A stretch of 64,000 nucleotides of DNA from Kiloniella sp. EL199 (GTDB lineage: Bacteria > Pseudomonadota > Alphaproteobacteria > Kiloniellales > Kiloniellaceae): contig NZ_OMPU01000004.1 of the NCBI RefSeq assembly GCF_900313065.1, positions 261,474 to 325,473 of the forward strand. Direction: 5' to 3'. Below the pieces are notes generated by a model, which saw only the letters and a program-made list of their open reading frames with translations, was not told the origin of the DNA and did no database searches. Shown here piece by piece: positions 55,891 to 64,000 of the stretch (within the stretch, counting starts at the first letter, position 1; each line of letters opens with the position of its first letter). Made by a program: the position numbers and the translations under genes.

Positions 55891-56251
55891 TTGACGATAT
55901 CTTTCTAAAACCCTTCCTTAAAGAAACGGCTATACATAAATACAAACACTACGCAAATTCTGTACTAAAAAAAATCTATTGGTTACGAGTAACTTATACT
56001 AATCTTTCAGCTTCATACAGGCCTGACAAAACAAAAACCCCCTGACATTAATGCGTGGAAAGCTTTTATAACTGTTCCTGCACTAAAGTCTTGTACTTGG
56101 CAAAGTCATTTTTCATTAATGGTAAAAGGTTTTTAAAAACAACTAATAGTGTCTTTTCTCTTCCTGTACGCCGATTTTCAAATGTCGAAAAAAAAAGAGA
56201 GAGCCAAAACTCTCTCTTATAAGGCGCGGCAGGGTTAGTTATATTTAGAAT
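55891..56251. other. Intergenic region upstream of the OsmC-YcaO gene
   Basis: Should hold the promoter of the OsmC-YcaO gene and the 3' end of the sugar ABC operon, including the terminator at 56188-56218. No other gene or repeat was seen. Confidence 0.5.
56188..56218 (-). terminator. Intrinsic terminator of the sugar ABC operon
   Basis: Read on the minus strand, AAGAGAGAG pairs perfectly with CTCTCTCTT across a 6-base loop and is followed by seven T. It lies about 35 bases after the stop of the ATPase gene. Confidence 0.9.
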
Positions 56252-57031
56252 TTAAACTGTCCCCTCCAGAGATCCTTCCAGAGTTGCAAGTTCCTGACCA
56301 CCAGCCATCATATCTTGTAACTCTTCTGGCGAGACTTCGCCCCGACTCGCGGTTCCATATGTTTTGCCTCTGTTAAGAACCGTAAAACGATCCCCGACTG
56401 CCATAGCATGACGAACGTTATGGGTAATAAAAACCACCGCAACACCAAGTTTTCGCACCATATTGATTGTCGCGAGAACATTTGATGTCTGACGCACGCC
56501 CAGAGCAGACGTTGGTTCATCAAGAATAAGAACCTTCGCCCCGAAATATACAGCACGGGCAATAGCAACCGTTTGGCGCTCTCCCCCCGATAAAGTACCC
56601 ACGGCCTGATCCGGCCCACGGAGGTTGATGCCCATTTTGCTCATTTCAGCCATGGTAATTTCGTTGGCACGTTTATGATCGAAGAGCTTCAGAGGGCCAA
56701 TATTACGGGTTGGCTCATTTCCCATAAAAAAGTTACGACTGACAGACATCAAGGGGATCATCGCCAAATCCTGGTAAACCGTTGCAATACCAGCAGAGAT
56801 TGCATCCCGAGGACGTTGAAAATCCATAGGCTTCCCTTCAAAGAGGATTTCTCCCTTTGTAGGTTTGTGAACACCGGACATGGTTTTAATAAATGTAGAT
56901 TTACCAGCCCCGTTATCACCCAATAGGCAATGGCATTCTCCTTGATGCACATCTACAGATACGCCGGCGAGTGCAATCACAGGACCAAAGTGCTTTTCGA
57001 TATCTTTCATCTGAAGAATAGGTGATGACAT
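56252..57031 (-). CDS. Sugar ABC transporter ATPase (single domain)
   Basis: A 259-residue ATPase of the CUT2 (ribose/fructose/inositol) group in the single-domain form: Walker [10 protein letters not shown], signature [13 protein letters not shown], Walker [13 protein letters not shown] and the H-loop FITHNVRHA. It starts one base after the permease stop with GGGAGA upstream. The binding protein, permease and ATPase form one complete importer; the neighbouring iol genes suggest inositol. Confidence 0.92.
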   Translation of the reverse strand: MSSPILQMKDIEKHFGPVIALAGVSVDVHQGECHCLLGDNGAGKSTFIKTMSGVHKPTKGEILFEGKPMDFQRPRDAISAGIATVYQDLAMIPLMSVSRNFFMGNEPTRNIGPLKLFDHKRANEITMAEMSKMGINLRGPDQAVGTLSGGERQTVAIARAVYFGAKVLILDEPTSALGVRQTSNVLATINMVRKLGVAVVFITHNVRHAMAVGDRFTVLNRGKTYGTASRGEVSPEELQDMMAGGQELATLEGSLEGTV

Positions 57032-57032
57032 C

Positions 57033-58160
57033 TTATCTCTCCCCCGTAATCATACGGCGGATGTAAGTATTAAGAACCACAGCCAGAAGCAGGATAATAC
57101 CAAGGAAAACCCGAAACAGAGAACTCTCGACACCGGCAAAGAATAAACCTTGCTGAACAACACCAAAGATCAAAGCACCAAGTGCAGCACCCAAGACTGA
57201 GCCATATCCTCCAGTTAGAAGTGCCCCCCCAATCACCACTGAAATAATCGCTTCAAATTCCTTCAAGACGCCTCTGTCAGCGCCAGCAGAACCAAATTCC
57301 ATCACCTGGCAGGTTGCAAAAACAGTGGCACAGAAAGCGGTAAACATGAACATGAGTATTTTGACACGGCTCACGGGGACACCAACATAACGCGCGGCCT
57401 GAGCATCCCCCCCCGCTGCAAAGATCCAGTTTCCGAAACGGGTTTTTGTCAACAGAATATGGCCAAATATAATCAAGCCAATTGCCCAGACCACAAGCAT
57501 GGGAACACCGTCAACAATCGGCTGGCCAGCTTTAACGCCACGCTCAAAAGTGGCAATTACGCCTATATCTCCGAGCCATTGGAAAAAACCGGTTAGTATT
57601 TTCCCGCCAAAAAGGCTTGCAATCCAATCCCCCTCTGCAACATCACGAATACCGCCAATAATGGTTTTACGTTCAATTGTCTGCGGTAAGAAAATCGTAA
57701 AGCCACGCAGAATGAACAACAGCGCCAAGGTCACAATAAAACTCGGTAACCCGGTTTTGATGACGATGTAGCCGTTCAAGGCCCCGATGCCGATACAAAG
57801 AACAAAAGTAACAATGATTGCAAACCAGATAGGCCACCCTAGCGTGACACCAAATATTGCAATCATCATGCCTGCAAACCCGATCATCGATCCCATTGAA
57901 AGGTCAAATTCACCGGAAATCATTAACAGACATGCCCCAACGGCAATAATGGCAAACTGTGCCGAAACAAGTGTCCAGTTCAGGATACCTTGCGATGTAA
58001 ACATCCCGGAATCAAAAGCCGTCAGCAGGAAGAATGTAAACACAAGAACGGTTCCGCACATTCCCCCCAATTCGGGGCGAACCAGTGCTTTCCGTAGAGA
58101 AGATCTCTCTTTTATTCTTTCATCAGCGACAGGTGTGGGAGAAGGATTGCTCGCGACCAT
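57033..58160 (-). CDS. Sugar ABC transporter permease (CUT2 type)
   Basis: A 375-residue permease of the ribose/inositol type with about nine to ten helices and the family marks [33 protein letters not shown] and [13 protein letters not shown]. The ATG at 58160 is chosen because TGAGGC lies upstream; the longest frame begins 13 codons earlier. It follows the binding-protein gene after an intercistronic hairpin. Confidence 0.92.
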   Translation of the reverse strand: MVASNPSPTPVADERIKERSSLRKALVRPELGGMCGTVLVFTFFLLTAFDSGMFTSQGILNWTLVSAQFAIIAVGACLLMISGEFDLSMGSMIGFAGMMIAIFGVTLGWPIWFAIIVTFVLCIGIGALNGYIVIKTGLPSFIVTLALLFILRGFTIFLPQTIERKTIIGGIRDVAEGDWIASLFGGKILTGFFQWLGDIGVIATFERGVKAGQPIVDGVPMLVVWAIGLIIFGHILLTKTRFGNWIFAAGGDAQAARYVGVPVSRVKILMFMFTAFCATVFATCQVMEFGSAGADRGVLKEFEAIISVVIGGALLTGGYGSVLGAALGALIFGVVQQGLFFAGVESSLFRVFLGIILLLAVVLNTYIRRMITGER

Positions 58161-58173
58161 AAAGAGCCTCATC

Positions 58174-58218
58174 AATAAAAAATACGCAGAAACGGCCACA
58201 CAAAGGTGGCCGTTTCTG
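58174..58218 (-). promoter_or_regulatory. Intercistronic hairpin between binding protein and permease
   Basis: Read on the minus strand, a perfect 13-bp stem (58187-58199 with 58206-58218, 6-base loop) comes 11 bases after the binding-protein stop and is followed by ATTTTTTATT. It can act as an attenuator that leaves the binding protein more abundant than the permease. Confidence 0.82.
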
Positions 58219-58228
58219 ATTTAGCGTT

Positions 58229-59179
58229 TTAGCGATATTCGCCTGCGAATTTTTCAACAAGTTCCAGACCATCAGCAGTTACAAAGCCCGGGCCAGAGTT
58301 GATGTTATTCCCCGGTAACACGCCATAACGGTCATAGTTGGTCAGAATAACAACAGGCAGATAAGCCTGTAGGAATGGTTGCTGATCAATACCCCATTTG
58401 ATGATGCCAGACTTAATGCCTTTGACAATTTCATCACCTAAATCAAAGGTACCGAAGTAAATGTCACCCGCCATACCATTTTCTTGTAGCGCCAAAATTG
58501 TTGGATCGGCAGAGGTTGGACCAAGTGTTAGAACTGCATCTGTATCCGGATTTGCGGCAAGATAAGCCAAGACACGGTTTTTGATTTCAGCTGGATCCTG
58601 ACCACTATCAATCATGGAACTACCAAGCGGAACGCCCAGACCATCAGCAAAGCCACGGCAACGTTCCGCAACAACAGTATTGGAAATTACGTGATTTACA
58701 CAAACAAATGATTTTACGCCATCTGATTTGGCACGAAGTCCCGCAGCATACCCCGCATCATATTCAGGTTGCCCGACAAACATCAGTGCACCCACTTCAC
58801 GAGTTTGTTCTGCCGTACCGGAATTCATGATTATAACATTAATACCCTGGTCCACGGCAGCGCGGATTGGACCGCTGAGAACATCGTAATCTGCAAGGGT
58901 TGTAATAATGCCATTCGGATTAGAAGCAGCAGCCTGTTCAATGATACGTGCCATATCGGCAAGATCACCGGTCGGGGGATTACGATATTCAACAGAAACA
59001 TTCATCTGCTTACCGGCAAGTGCGATTCCGTTTTTAATGGTATTCCACCAACTGTCACTGTCTGGTGCATGGCTGACCAAAATATACTTTTCTCCTTCGG
59101 CCGAAGCCGTTGTTACTCCCAATAATGGTGCAACGGCAAATACTGTAGCCAAGATCAAACTTTTGAAGAGTGGTTTCAT
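58229..59179 (-). CDS. Sugar ABC transporter periplasmic binding protein
   Basis: A 316-residue binding protein of the ribose/inositol (peripla_BP_4) type, with a Sec signal peptide (KSLILATVFAVAPLLG, cleavage after ASA). Family features include SDSWWNTIKNGIALAG, GIITTLADYDVL and YFGTFDLGDEIVKGI. GGGAG precedes the ATG. It is the first gene of the importer operon and lies beside the palindromic LacI operator. The ligand is probably a sugar or cyclitol; inositol is inferred from the linked iol genes. Confidence 0.92.
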   Translation of the reverse strand: MKPLFKSLILATVFAVAPLLGVTTASAEGEKYILVSHAPDSDSWWNTIKNGIALAGKQMNVSVEYRNPPTGDLADMARIIEQAAASNPNGIITTLADYDVLSGPIRAAVDQGINVIIMNSGTAEQTREVGALMFVGQPEYDAGYAAGLRAKSDGVKSFVCVNHVISNTVVAERCRGFADGLGVPLGSSMIDSGQDPAEIKNRVLAYLAANPDTDAVLTLGPTSADPTILALQENGMAGDIYFGTFDLGDEIVKGIKSGIIKWGIDQQPFLQAYLPVVILTNYDRYGVLPGNNINSGPGFVTADGLELVEKFAGEYR

Positions 59180-59254
59180 TGTTTACTCCCTTTTCAATAC
59201 ATTTTAACTGTGGACGGTTCATACCGTTTCTTGTTCTTTGTTCATCCTATTCAT

Positions 59255-59296
59255 AGTTTTTTAATTTTTGCAACCGGTTGCAAAAATTAAAAAACT
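59255..59296. promoter_or_regulatory. 42-bp perfect palindrome with LacI-type operator
   Basis: The 42 bases are their own reverse complement. The core TTTGCAACCGGTTGCAAA is a typical LacI-family operator with a central CG. It lies between the divergent binding-protein and lacI genes, so it can control both. The same 18-base core recurs at 63672-63689. Confidence 0.9.
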
Positions 59297-59366
59297 TTCG
59301 TACTGTTATTTTCAGCTTTTTAAGTTACACATACGGCAATTACAGACCATTGGAGAACGAAATTAT

Positions 59367-60365
59367 ATGGCTGCAACGTTAAAGGAAGTTGCCAAACACG
59401 CGGGTGTGTCCACATCTGCTGTGTCCCGAACCTTTACGCCAGGAGCTTCCATTTCTGATAAAATGCGCCGCCGGGTTGAAAAAGCCGCCCGAGAACTTGG
59501 TTACAGCCCGAATCTACTTGCCAGAAGCCTAACAACACGACGTACAAAATTAATCGGGTTGGTCTCGAACAACTTTCACAACCCGATCTTCCTTCAAGTT
59601 TTTGAACTATTCACGCGAGGCCTGCAAGCCCGTGGCCTAAGACCCCTGCTTGTTAATCTGTCGGATGAGACTAATCCCGCAGGCTCCATCCGTATGTTGA
59701 GACAATATTCCGTCGATGGCGTAATAGTTGCGTCATCAACATTATTACCGGGCTTTGCAAAAGCCTTCAGAGATGCCGGGGTTCCAGTTGTTCATTCTTT
59801 TGGACGTTATTCAAGTTCACCCGAGATTCACGTCGTCGGAATCGACAACGTCGAATGTGGCCGAATGGCTGCTCGGGAACTGGTCAAACGAGGTTATAAA
59901 AAAGTCGGCTTTCTCGGCGGACCTGATACAGCAACATCAACTCAAGATCGCTTTACCGGTTTTAAAGAAGAGATAAGCCTTCACCCTCAAATCAATTTTA
60001 AATACAGTTTTGCTGAGGCTTATTCATTTGACGCCGGTCGCGATGAGATGAAGTGCCTTTTAAAAAAATCACCTCAGGAAGCTTATTTCTGCGGAGATGA
60101 CATTCTGTCAATCGGCGCATTAACCGCTTTAAAGCTTGCGGGGCTTTCTGCGCCGGAAGACATTGGAATTATTGGTCTTAATGATATGGAAATGGCCAGA
60201 TGGGAGAACATCGATCTGACAACCATCCGCCAACCAATCAACGAGATCATTAACTCCTCTATCGAATTGATCACCGCGATGTTAGATGATCCGGAACGCT
60301 ACCCAGAATCACGCCTGTTCCCTTGTCGTGTTATTGAACGAGGGACACTAAGGCCCCTCGTATAG
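59367..60365 (+). CDS. LacI-family regulator of the inositol regulon
   Basis: A 332-residue LacI/GalR regulator: an N-terminal helix-turn-helix (TLKEVAKHAGVSTSAVSRTF), a hinge helix (NLLARSLTTRRTKLIGLV) and a ribose-binding-protein-like effector domain. The ATG at 59367 is chosen because GGAG lies about 10 bases upstream and the protein then begins directly with the DNA-binding helix; the longest frame starts inside the operator. It should bind the palindrome in its own promoter and the copy before iolD. Confidence 0.92.
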   Translation: MAATLKEVAKHAGVSTSAVSRTFTPGASISDKMRRRVEKAARELGYSPNLLARSLTTRRTKLIGLVSNNFHNPIFLQVFELFTRGLQARGLRPLLVNLSDETNPAGSIRMLRQYSVDGVIVASSTLLPGFAKAFRDAGVPVVHSFGRYSSSPEIHVVGIDNVECGRMAARELVKRGYKKVGFLGGPDTATSTQDRFTGFKEEISLHPQINFKYSFAEAYSFDAGRDEMKCLLKKSPQEAYFCGDDILSIGALTALKLAGLSAPEDIGIIGLNDMEMARWENIDLTTIRQPINEIINSSIELITAMLDDPERYPESRLFPCRVIERGTLRPLV

Positions 60366-60385
60366 TTCACACTTAATCAAACACT

Positions 60386-60421
60386 GGCTAATGGAACATG
60401 GGCGGCTAACGGAACATGGGC
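60386..60421. repeat. 18-bp tandem duplication carrying the stop codon
   Basis: GGCTAATGGAACATGGGC and GGCTAACGGAACATGGGC are adjacent, differing at one base. On the minus strand each copy encodes Pro-Pro-Met-Phe-(Arg/His)-stop, so the second copy supplies an in-frame backup stop. Confidence 0.9.
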
Positions 60422-61563
60422 GGACGAGCATCAACCCACTGCCCTTCTTCTTTACCTGATTGCGCCACAGCGGCAACAGCAGCCATGGAACGCAAACCGT
60501 CTTCTGATTTCGGATAAAGGTTTGCAGTCGGGTCAGCTGGCCGTCCTTCTTTCTCAGCACCAATAATTTCAGCCAAATCTGTATAGATATTGGCAAAAGC
60601 AAGCGGCATACCCTCTGCGTGACCAATGGTCACTCGTGTTGCCCTATCAGCTTCTGGCGAAAGATTTGCTTCCCCACGTTCAATTGTTTGTAAACGTCCA
60701 TTCAGTGGCATGTAATAGAGTTGATTGGGGTGTTCTTGCGTCCACTTAAGGCCACCTTTTCCACCAAATACCTGGATAGACAAGCCATGTTGACGGCCAA
60801 TAGCAACAGAAGACGTCCATAAACGCCCAACCGTTCCACCATCCATACGAAAGTTTACCATAGCATCGTCTTCCAGAATCCTGCTCTCAATAAGGGATGC
60901 GCAATCAGCTGATAACTTGGTAACTTCCTGCCCGGTAACGAAGCTTGCCATATGCAGTGCATGTATACCACAGTCAGCAAATTGTGCTGAAACACCAGCC
61001 TGTGCAGGATCGTAACGCCATCGCACACGGGGATTATCGGCATCAGCTGCGTCAGCATGGTGTCCATGAGCAAATTCTGTCACCACCAGTCTGATTTTAC
61101 CCAGATCACCACGGGCAATCATCGCCTTCATATGACGCACCAGCGAATAGCCGGTGTATCCATAGTTCACTGCACAAATTTTTCCGGATTTCCGTGCGAC
61201 ACGAACAATATCTTCGCCTTCTTCAACGGTCATGGTCATCGGCTTTTCACAAAGAACATGATACCCGGCCTCAAGAAAGGCTTTTGTAATTTCAAAATGT
61301 GTTGAATTCGGCGTCGCGACTGTGACGAGATCCACTCGATCTTCTCGTGCATTTTCGCCCTGAAGCATTTCCCGCCAGTCACCATAGGCACGATCAGAAG
61401 CAACGCCAAGTTTTTGTGCATAGCGGCGTCCCTCTTCCGGATTATGATCAAGCGCACCAGCCACAAAAGAAAACAGCCCATCAAGCCCCGCACTCAAACG
61501 GTGTGCCGGGCCAATTTGACTACCTTCACCACCACCAATCATTCCCCAATTAAGTTTTGTCAT
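60406..61563 (-). CDS. Gfo/Idh/MocA-family oxidoreductase
   Basis: A 385-residue NAD(P)-dependent dehydrogenase with a Rossmann start (WGMIGGGEGSQIGPAHR) and the family's active-site stretch (LCEKPMTMTVEEGEDIV, containing the EKP motif). It is longer than classical inositol dehydrogenase (about 330-340). GGAG precedes the ATG, 12 bases after the IolE-like stop. Oxidation of an inositol isomer or epimer is likely from context. Confidence 0.9.
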   Translation of the reverse strand: MTKLNWGMIGGGEGSQIGPAHRLSAGLDGLFSFVAGALDHNPEEGRRYAQKLGVASDRAYGDWREMLQGENAREDRVDLVTVATPNSTHFEITKAFLEAGYHVLCEKPMTMTVEEGEDIVRVARKSGKICAVNYGYTGYSLVRHMKAMIARGDLGKIRLVVTEFAHGHHADAADADNPRVRWRYDPAQAGVSAQFADCGIHALHMASFVTGQEVTKLSADCASLIESRILEDDAMVNFRMDGGTVGRLWTSSVAIGRQHGLSIQVFGGKGGLKWTQEHPNQLYYMPLNGRLQTIERGEANLSPEADRATRVTIGHAEGMPLAFANIYTDLAEIIGAEKEGRPADPTANLYPKSEDGLRSMAAVAAVAQSGKEEGQWVDARPPMFR

Positions 61564-61574
61564 ATCCCTACTCC

Positions 61575-62468
61575 TTAATTAAAGCCGATGGACTGTAGAT
61601 ATTTACGATTTAGTATTGCATCATCGATGGGACGTACCGGCAAGGCTGGATCGCAATCCTGCTCTACAGTGCACCAACCTTCAAAACCTGCCTGGATCAA
61701 GAGCTGATGAACAGCCGGAAAATCAACATCACCGTCACCTAGATTACAGAAAATCCCCTGCCCGCAAGCCTTATAAAAATCAGTTCTGTTTTCTATAACA
61801 TCTGCTTTAACAGTCGGCGATATATCTTTGAAATGCATATAAGAAATGCGTTTCATATAACGCTTCATAAAGGCGACAGGATCAAAGCCAGCATAGGAAT
61901 GATGCCCTGTATCAAAACAGATCTTCAGAATACTCTCGTCAATCTCAGACAACAGGCGTTCCAATTCTGGTTCAAAGTCCATGAATCCTGCGGCATGGGC
62001 ATGAATGCCTGTTGTTAAGCCGTACTCTTCAGTACCAATTTTGGCAACCGTCTTAAAACGATCCCTGTAAGCATTCCATTCCAGCTCATCCATCTTTTCT
62101 GCTTCATTCGCACGCCCTGCTGTTGGGGCACGACGTGGTGAAATTGAATCAATCAATACCAGATTATCCGCCCCATGTGCCACCAAGGCTTTACAGGTAC
62201 GGTGTACCCCATCCAGAACATCTTCCCATTGAATTGGGTCATGAAAAGACCTAAAAACAACACCACCAATAAGAACAAGGTTATGTTCATCCAATGCTTC
62301 TGCAAGTTGGCTCGGGTCTTCGGGCATAAAACCAACAGGACCTAATTCGATACCAGTATATCCTGCGTCAGCACATTCTTTCAGGACTGTTTTCCAATCT
62401 GGATTACGTGGATCCTGAGCGAACTCCACCCCCCATGAACAGGGTGCGTTACCAATCTTTATAGACAT
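61575..62468 (-). CDS. iolE: IolE-like inosose dehydratase (TIM-barrel family)
   Basis: A 297-residue xylose-isomerase-like TIM barrel. The opening GNAPCSWGVEF is typical of IolE and IolI, and metal ligands are likely in TVEQD, CFDTGHHSYAG and HFKDI. IolE dehydrates scyllo-inosose to the dione that IolD then cleaves; iolD starts nearby. The ATG at 62468 is chosen over the adjacent GTG. An isomerase role (IolI) is the main alternative. Confidence 0.82.
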   Translation of the reverse strand: MSIKIGNAPCSWGVEFAQDPRNPDWKTVLKECADAGYTGIELGPVGFMPEDPSQLAEALDEHNLVLIGGVVFRSFHDPIQWEDVLDGVHRTCKALVAHGADNLVLIDSISPRRAPTAGRANEAEKMDELEWNAYRDRFKTVAKIGTEEYGLTTGIHAHAAGFMDFEPELERLLSEIDESILKICFDTGHHSYAGFDPVAFMKRYMKRISYMHFKDISPTVKADVIENRTDFYKACGQGIFCNLGDGDVDFPAVHQLLIQAGFEGWCTVEQDCDPALPVRPIDDAILNRKYLQSIGFN

Positions 62469-62498
62469 CACTGTCTGCCTTTCACATTTAAGAGTAAT

Positions 62499-63644
62499 TT
62501 ATACGTTCAGCCACGTTTTTGATTCACTTGAATCGTGAGCAAGTTCAACAATACGGTTCACTTCCATCCCGTCACGAAAGGTTGGCCAAACCGCTTTTTG
62601 GGTTTCAATAGCCCGTAGGAAATCCCGTGCTTCAATAATAATTTGATCCTGATAACCTGTACCGTGTCCCGGCCCCTGACAAAAAGCCAAATAATCCGGA
62701 TGACTGGGTCCCGTCAGAATTTTGCGAAACCCGCGCAGGTTTTCCGGCCCTTCTGCTTTATATAGCCACAAGGCATTTTGATCTTCCTGATCAAACCTGA
62801 TAGCCCCTTTGGTACCTGTTATCTCAAAAGCATATCCCATTTTTCGCCCTGTCGCGATCCGGCTAAAAAACAAATGCCCCATTGCGCCATTTTCAAAACG
62901 GCACATAATCTGCCCCTGATCATCATTGGTGACATCTTCATAGACAGACAAATCTCTGGTAACGGATTCAGAAGGTTTTGCGGGACATTTTGCCGGGCGT
63001 TTTAAATGAACCGTTTCAACTTCGGCGACAAGTGTTGTAATTGGCCCAACAAGTGCCAAGGCACCATTGATCATGTGTGGAGCCAAGTCGCCCATAGTGC
63101 CATTACTTTTCCCACTTGTACGCCAACTTGCTGAGAGTTCCGGGTCAGCATAAAAATCTTCTGTATGCTCGCCTCTGAACCACGTGATATCCCCTATCTC
63201 TCCATCGGCGATAAGGGATCGGGCAAATTGAGCAGCAGGAGTACGTATATAATTAAACCCAATCATATTAACGACACCACTGCTTTCCGCGGCAGCAACC
63301 ATTGCCACACTATCTTCCAGTGACGCGCCAAGCGGTTTCTCGCAAAATACCGGCTTGCCACAAAGGAAAGCGGCTTCCGCAATCTCGCGGTGAGTTTCTT
63401 GGGGGGAGGCAATAATTATTGCTTCGACCTTGGAGTCATTAACTAACTGCTTCCAATCAGACGTACAGCGATTAAAACCAAGGGACTTCCTGTATTTTGC
63501 TGCAGATTGATCCGTCGTGGCGCAAACCATTTCCAAGCGAGGCCGCAAGTTAGTGCTAAAGACAGCACCAACAGACTGCATCGCCACAGCATGCGCCTTG
63601 CCCATATAGCCCCCACCAACGATGCCAATACCAATTTCTTTCAT
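62499..63644 (-). CDS. Gfo/Idh/MocA-family oxidoreductase
   Basis: A 381-residue dehydrogenase with a Rossmann motif (GIGIVGGGYMGKAHA) and an EKP active-site stretch (VFCEKPLGASLEDSV). AGGAGG precedes the ATG. It is the first gene of the minus-strand iol operon and is divergent from iolD across the LacI operator. It is only distantly similar to the copy at 60406-61563, so the two probably oxidise different inositol isomers. Confidence 0.9.
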   Translation of the reverse strand: MKEIGIGIVGGGYMGKAHAVAMQSVGAVFSTNLRPRLEMVCATTDQSAAKYRKSLGFNRCTSDWKQLVNDSKVEAIIIASPQETHREIAEAAFLCGKPVFCEKPLGASLEDSVAMVAAAESSGVVNMIGFNYIRTPAAQFARSLIADGEIGDITWFRGEHTEDFYADPELSASWRTSGKSNGTMGDLAPHMINGALALVGPITTLVAEVETVHLKRPAKCPAKPSESVTRDLSVYEDVTNDDQGQIMCRFENGAMGHLFFSRIATGRKMGYAFEITGTKGAIRFDQEDQNALWLYKAEGPENLRGFRKILTGPSHPDYLAFCQGPGHGTGYQDQIIIEARDFLRAIETQKAVWPTFRDGMEVNRIVELAHDSSESKTWLNV

Positions 63645-63671
63645 TGGTAGAGCCTCCTCATGTAAAATAAA

Positions 63672-63689
63672 TTTGCAACCGGTTGCAAA
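63672..63689. promoter_or_regulatory. Second LacI-type operator
   Basis: TTTGCAACCGGTTGCAAA, identical to the core of the 42-bp palindrome at 59255-59296, lies 27 bases before the dehydrogenase start and 90 bases before iolD. It ties both divergent units to the local LacI regulator. Confidence 0.9.
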
Positions 63690-63779
63690 ATTAGTATCCT
63701 CAGAATCGATAACACGTCAACTGGCAATCGAACAATGACGAAAATTGACGTAATTAACCATTCGACTGCAGAGGCAGAT

Positions 63780-64000
63780 ATGAAGACTTCGGAACAGATA
63801 ATTCGCTTGACCACAGCACAGGCTATCGTGCGCTACTTCGCCAACCAGTACATTGACATAAATGGGCAAGAAATGCGTTTATGTGGTGGTGGCTTTGGTA
63901 TCTTTGGGCATGGAAACGTCACCTGCCTGGGCGAAGCATTAAACAATTACAAGGCAAAATTGCCCCTCTATCGAGGTCAAAACGAACAAAGTATGGGTTT
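63780..64000 (+). CDS. iolD: IolD, trihydroxycyclohexane-dione hydrolase (5' end only)
   Basis: The first 73 codons of a thiamine-diphosphate enzyme matching IolD, which opens the ring of the inositol-derived dione. The N-terminus (IIRLTTAQAIVRYFANQY) and GGGFGIFGHGNV are typical. The ATG at 63780 has GAGG five bases upstream; another in-frame ATG at 63735 lacks a ribosome site. The gene runs off the window's right edge. Divergent from the dehydrogenase gene and near the LacI operator. Confidence 0.9.
   Translation, partial: MKTSEQIIRLTTAQAIVRYFANQYIDINGQEMRLCGGGFGIFGHGNVTCLGEALNNYKAKLPLYRGQNEQSMG

Overview
The window looks like the chromosome of a marine, aerobic alphaproteobacterium with fairly low GC and compact, operonic, leader-poor DNA. 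The gene families point this way: tetrameric sarcosine oxidase, a DddP-type DMSP lyase, a BCCT transporter, MttB-family methyltransferases without pyrrolysine, GlxA-type regulators with a DJ-1-like domain, and a LacI-controlled inositol locus. I cannot name the genus with confidence; a Kiloniella/Rhodospirillales-like organism would fit. No tRNA, rRNA, CRISPR array, insertion sequence or prophage was seen.

Layout. 1-2658 (minus): a hybrid histidine kinase and a response regulator cut by the left edge. 2962-3537: a small membrane protein and a start-less reading frame, possibly a gene remnant. 3609-9766: soxBDAG with a divergent GlxA regulator. 9881-19718: a catabolic operon (aldehyde dehydrogenase, M19 dipeptidase-like protein, BCCT transporter, unrecognised 569-residue protein, DUF3726-like protein, Ldh_2 dehydrogenase) with a divergent LysR gene and a second Ldh_2 gene. 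19939-28599: DddP, a dimethylglycine-dehydrogenase-like flavoprotein, a DAO-type flavoprotein, an MttB-family methyltransferase, a cytoplasmic PhnD-like binding protein and a membrane di-iron desaturase/hydroxylase, then a divergent XRE regulator. 29985-38513: a peptide/opine-type ABC transporter, a GlxA regulator and an FAD oxidoreductase, ending in a strong terminator. 38758-43978: MmgE/PrpD, a nitrilase-family amidase, a third GlxA regulator and a second MttB-family gene. 44044-45779: a putative Asp/Asn-hydroxylase-like dioxygenase divergent from a LysR gene. 46063-53461: an amphi-Trp protein and a surface-sugar block (ArnB-like, ArnA-like, membrane protein; convergent ArnC-like glycosyltransferase, ATP-grasp ligase, flippase-like membrane protein). 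53716-55890: an OsmC-YcaO fusion. 56252-64000: a sugar/inositol ABC transporter, LacI regulator, two Gfo/Idh/MocA dehydrogenases, an IolE-like protein and the start of iolD.

How it works together. Most of 3.6-44 kb appears to import and dismantle N-methylated or S-methylated osmolytes and amino-acid derivatives (betaines, dimethylglycine, sarcosine, DMSP, possibly opine-like compounds). Several separately regulated modules each carry their own transporter, oxidoreductase or demethylase, and regulator. The right end is an inositol-type regulon tied together by one operator sequence, found as a 42-bp perfect palindrome between the binding-protein and lacI genes and again between the second dehydrogenase and iolD.
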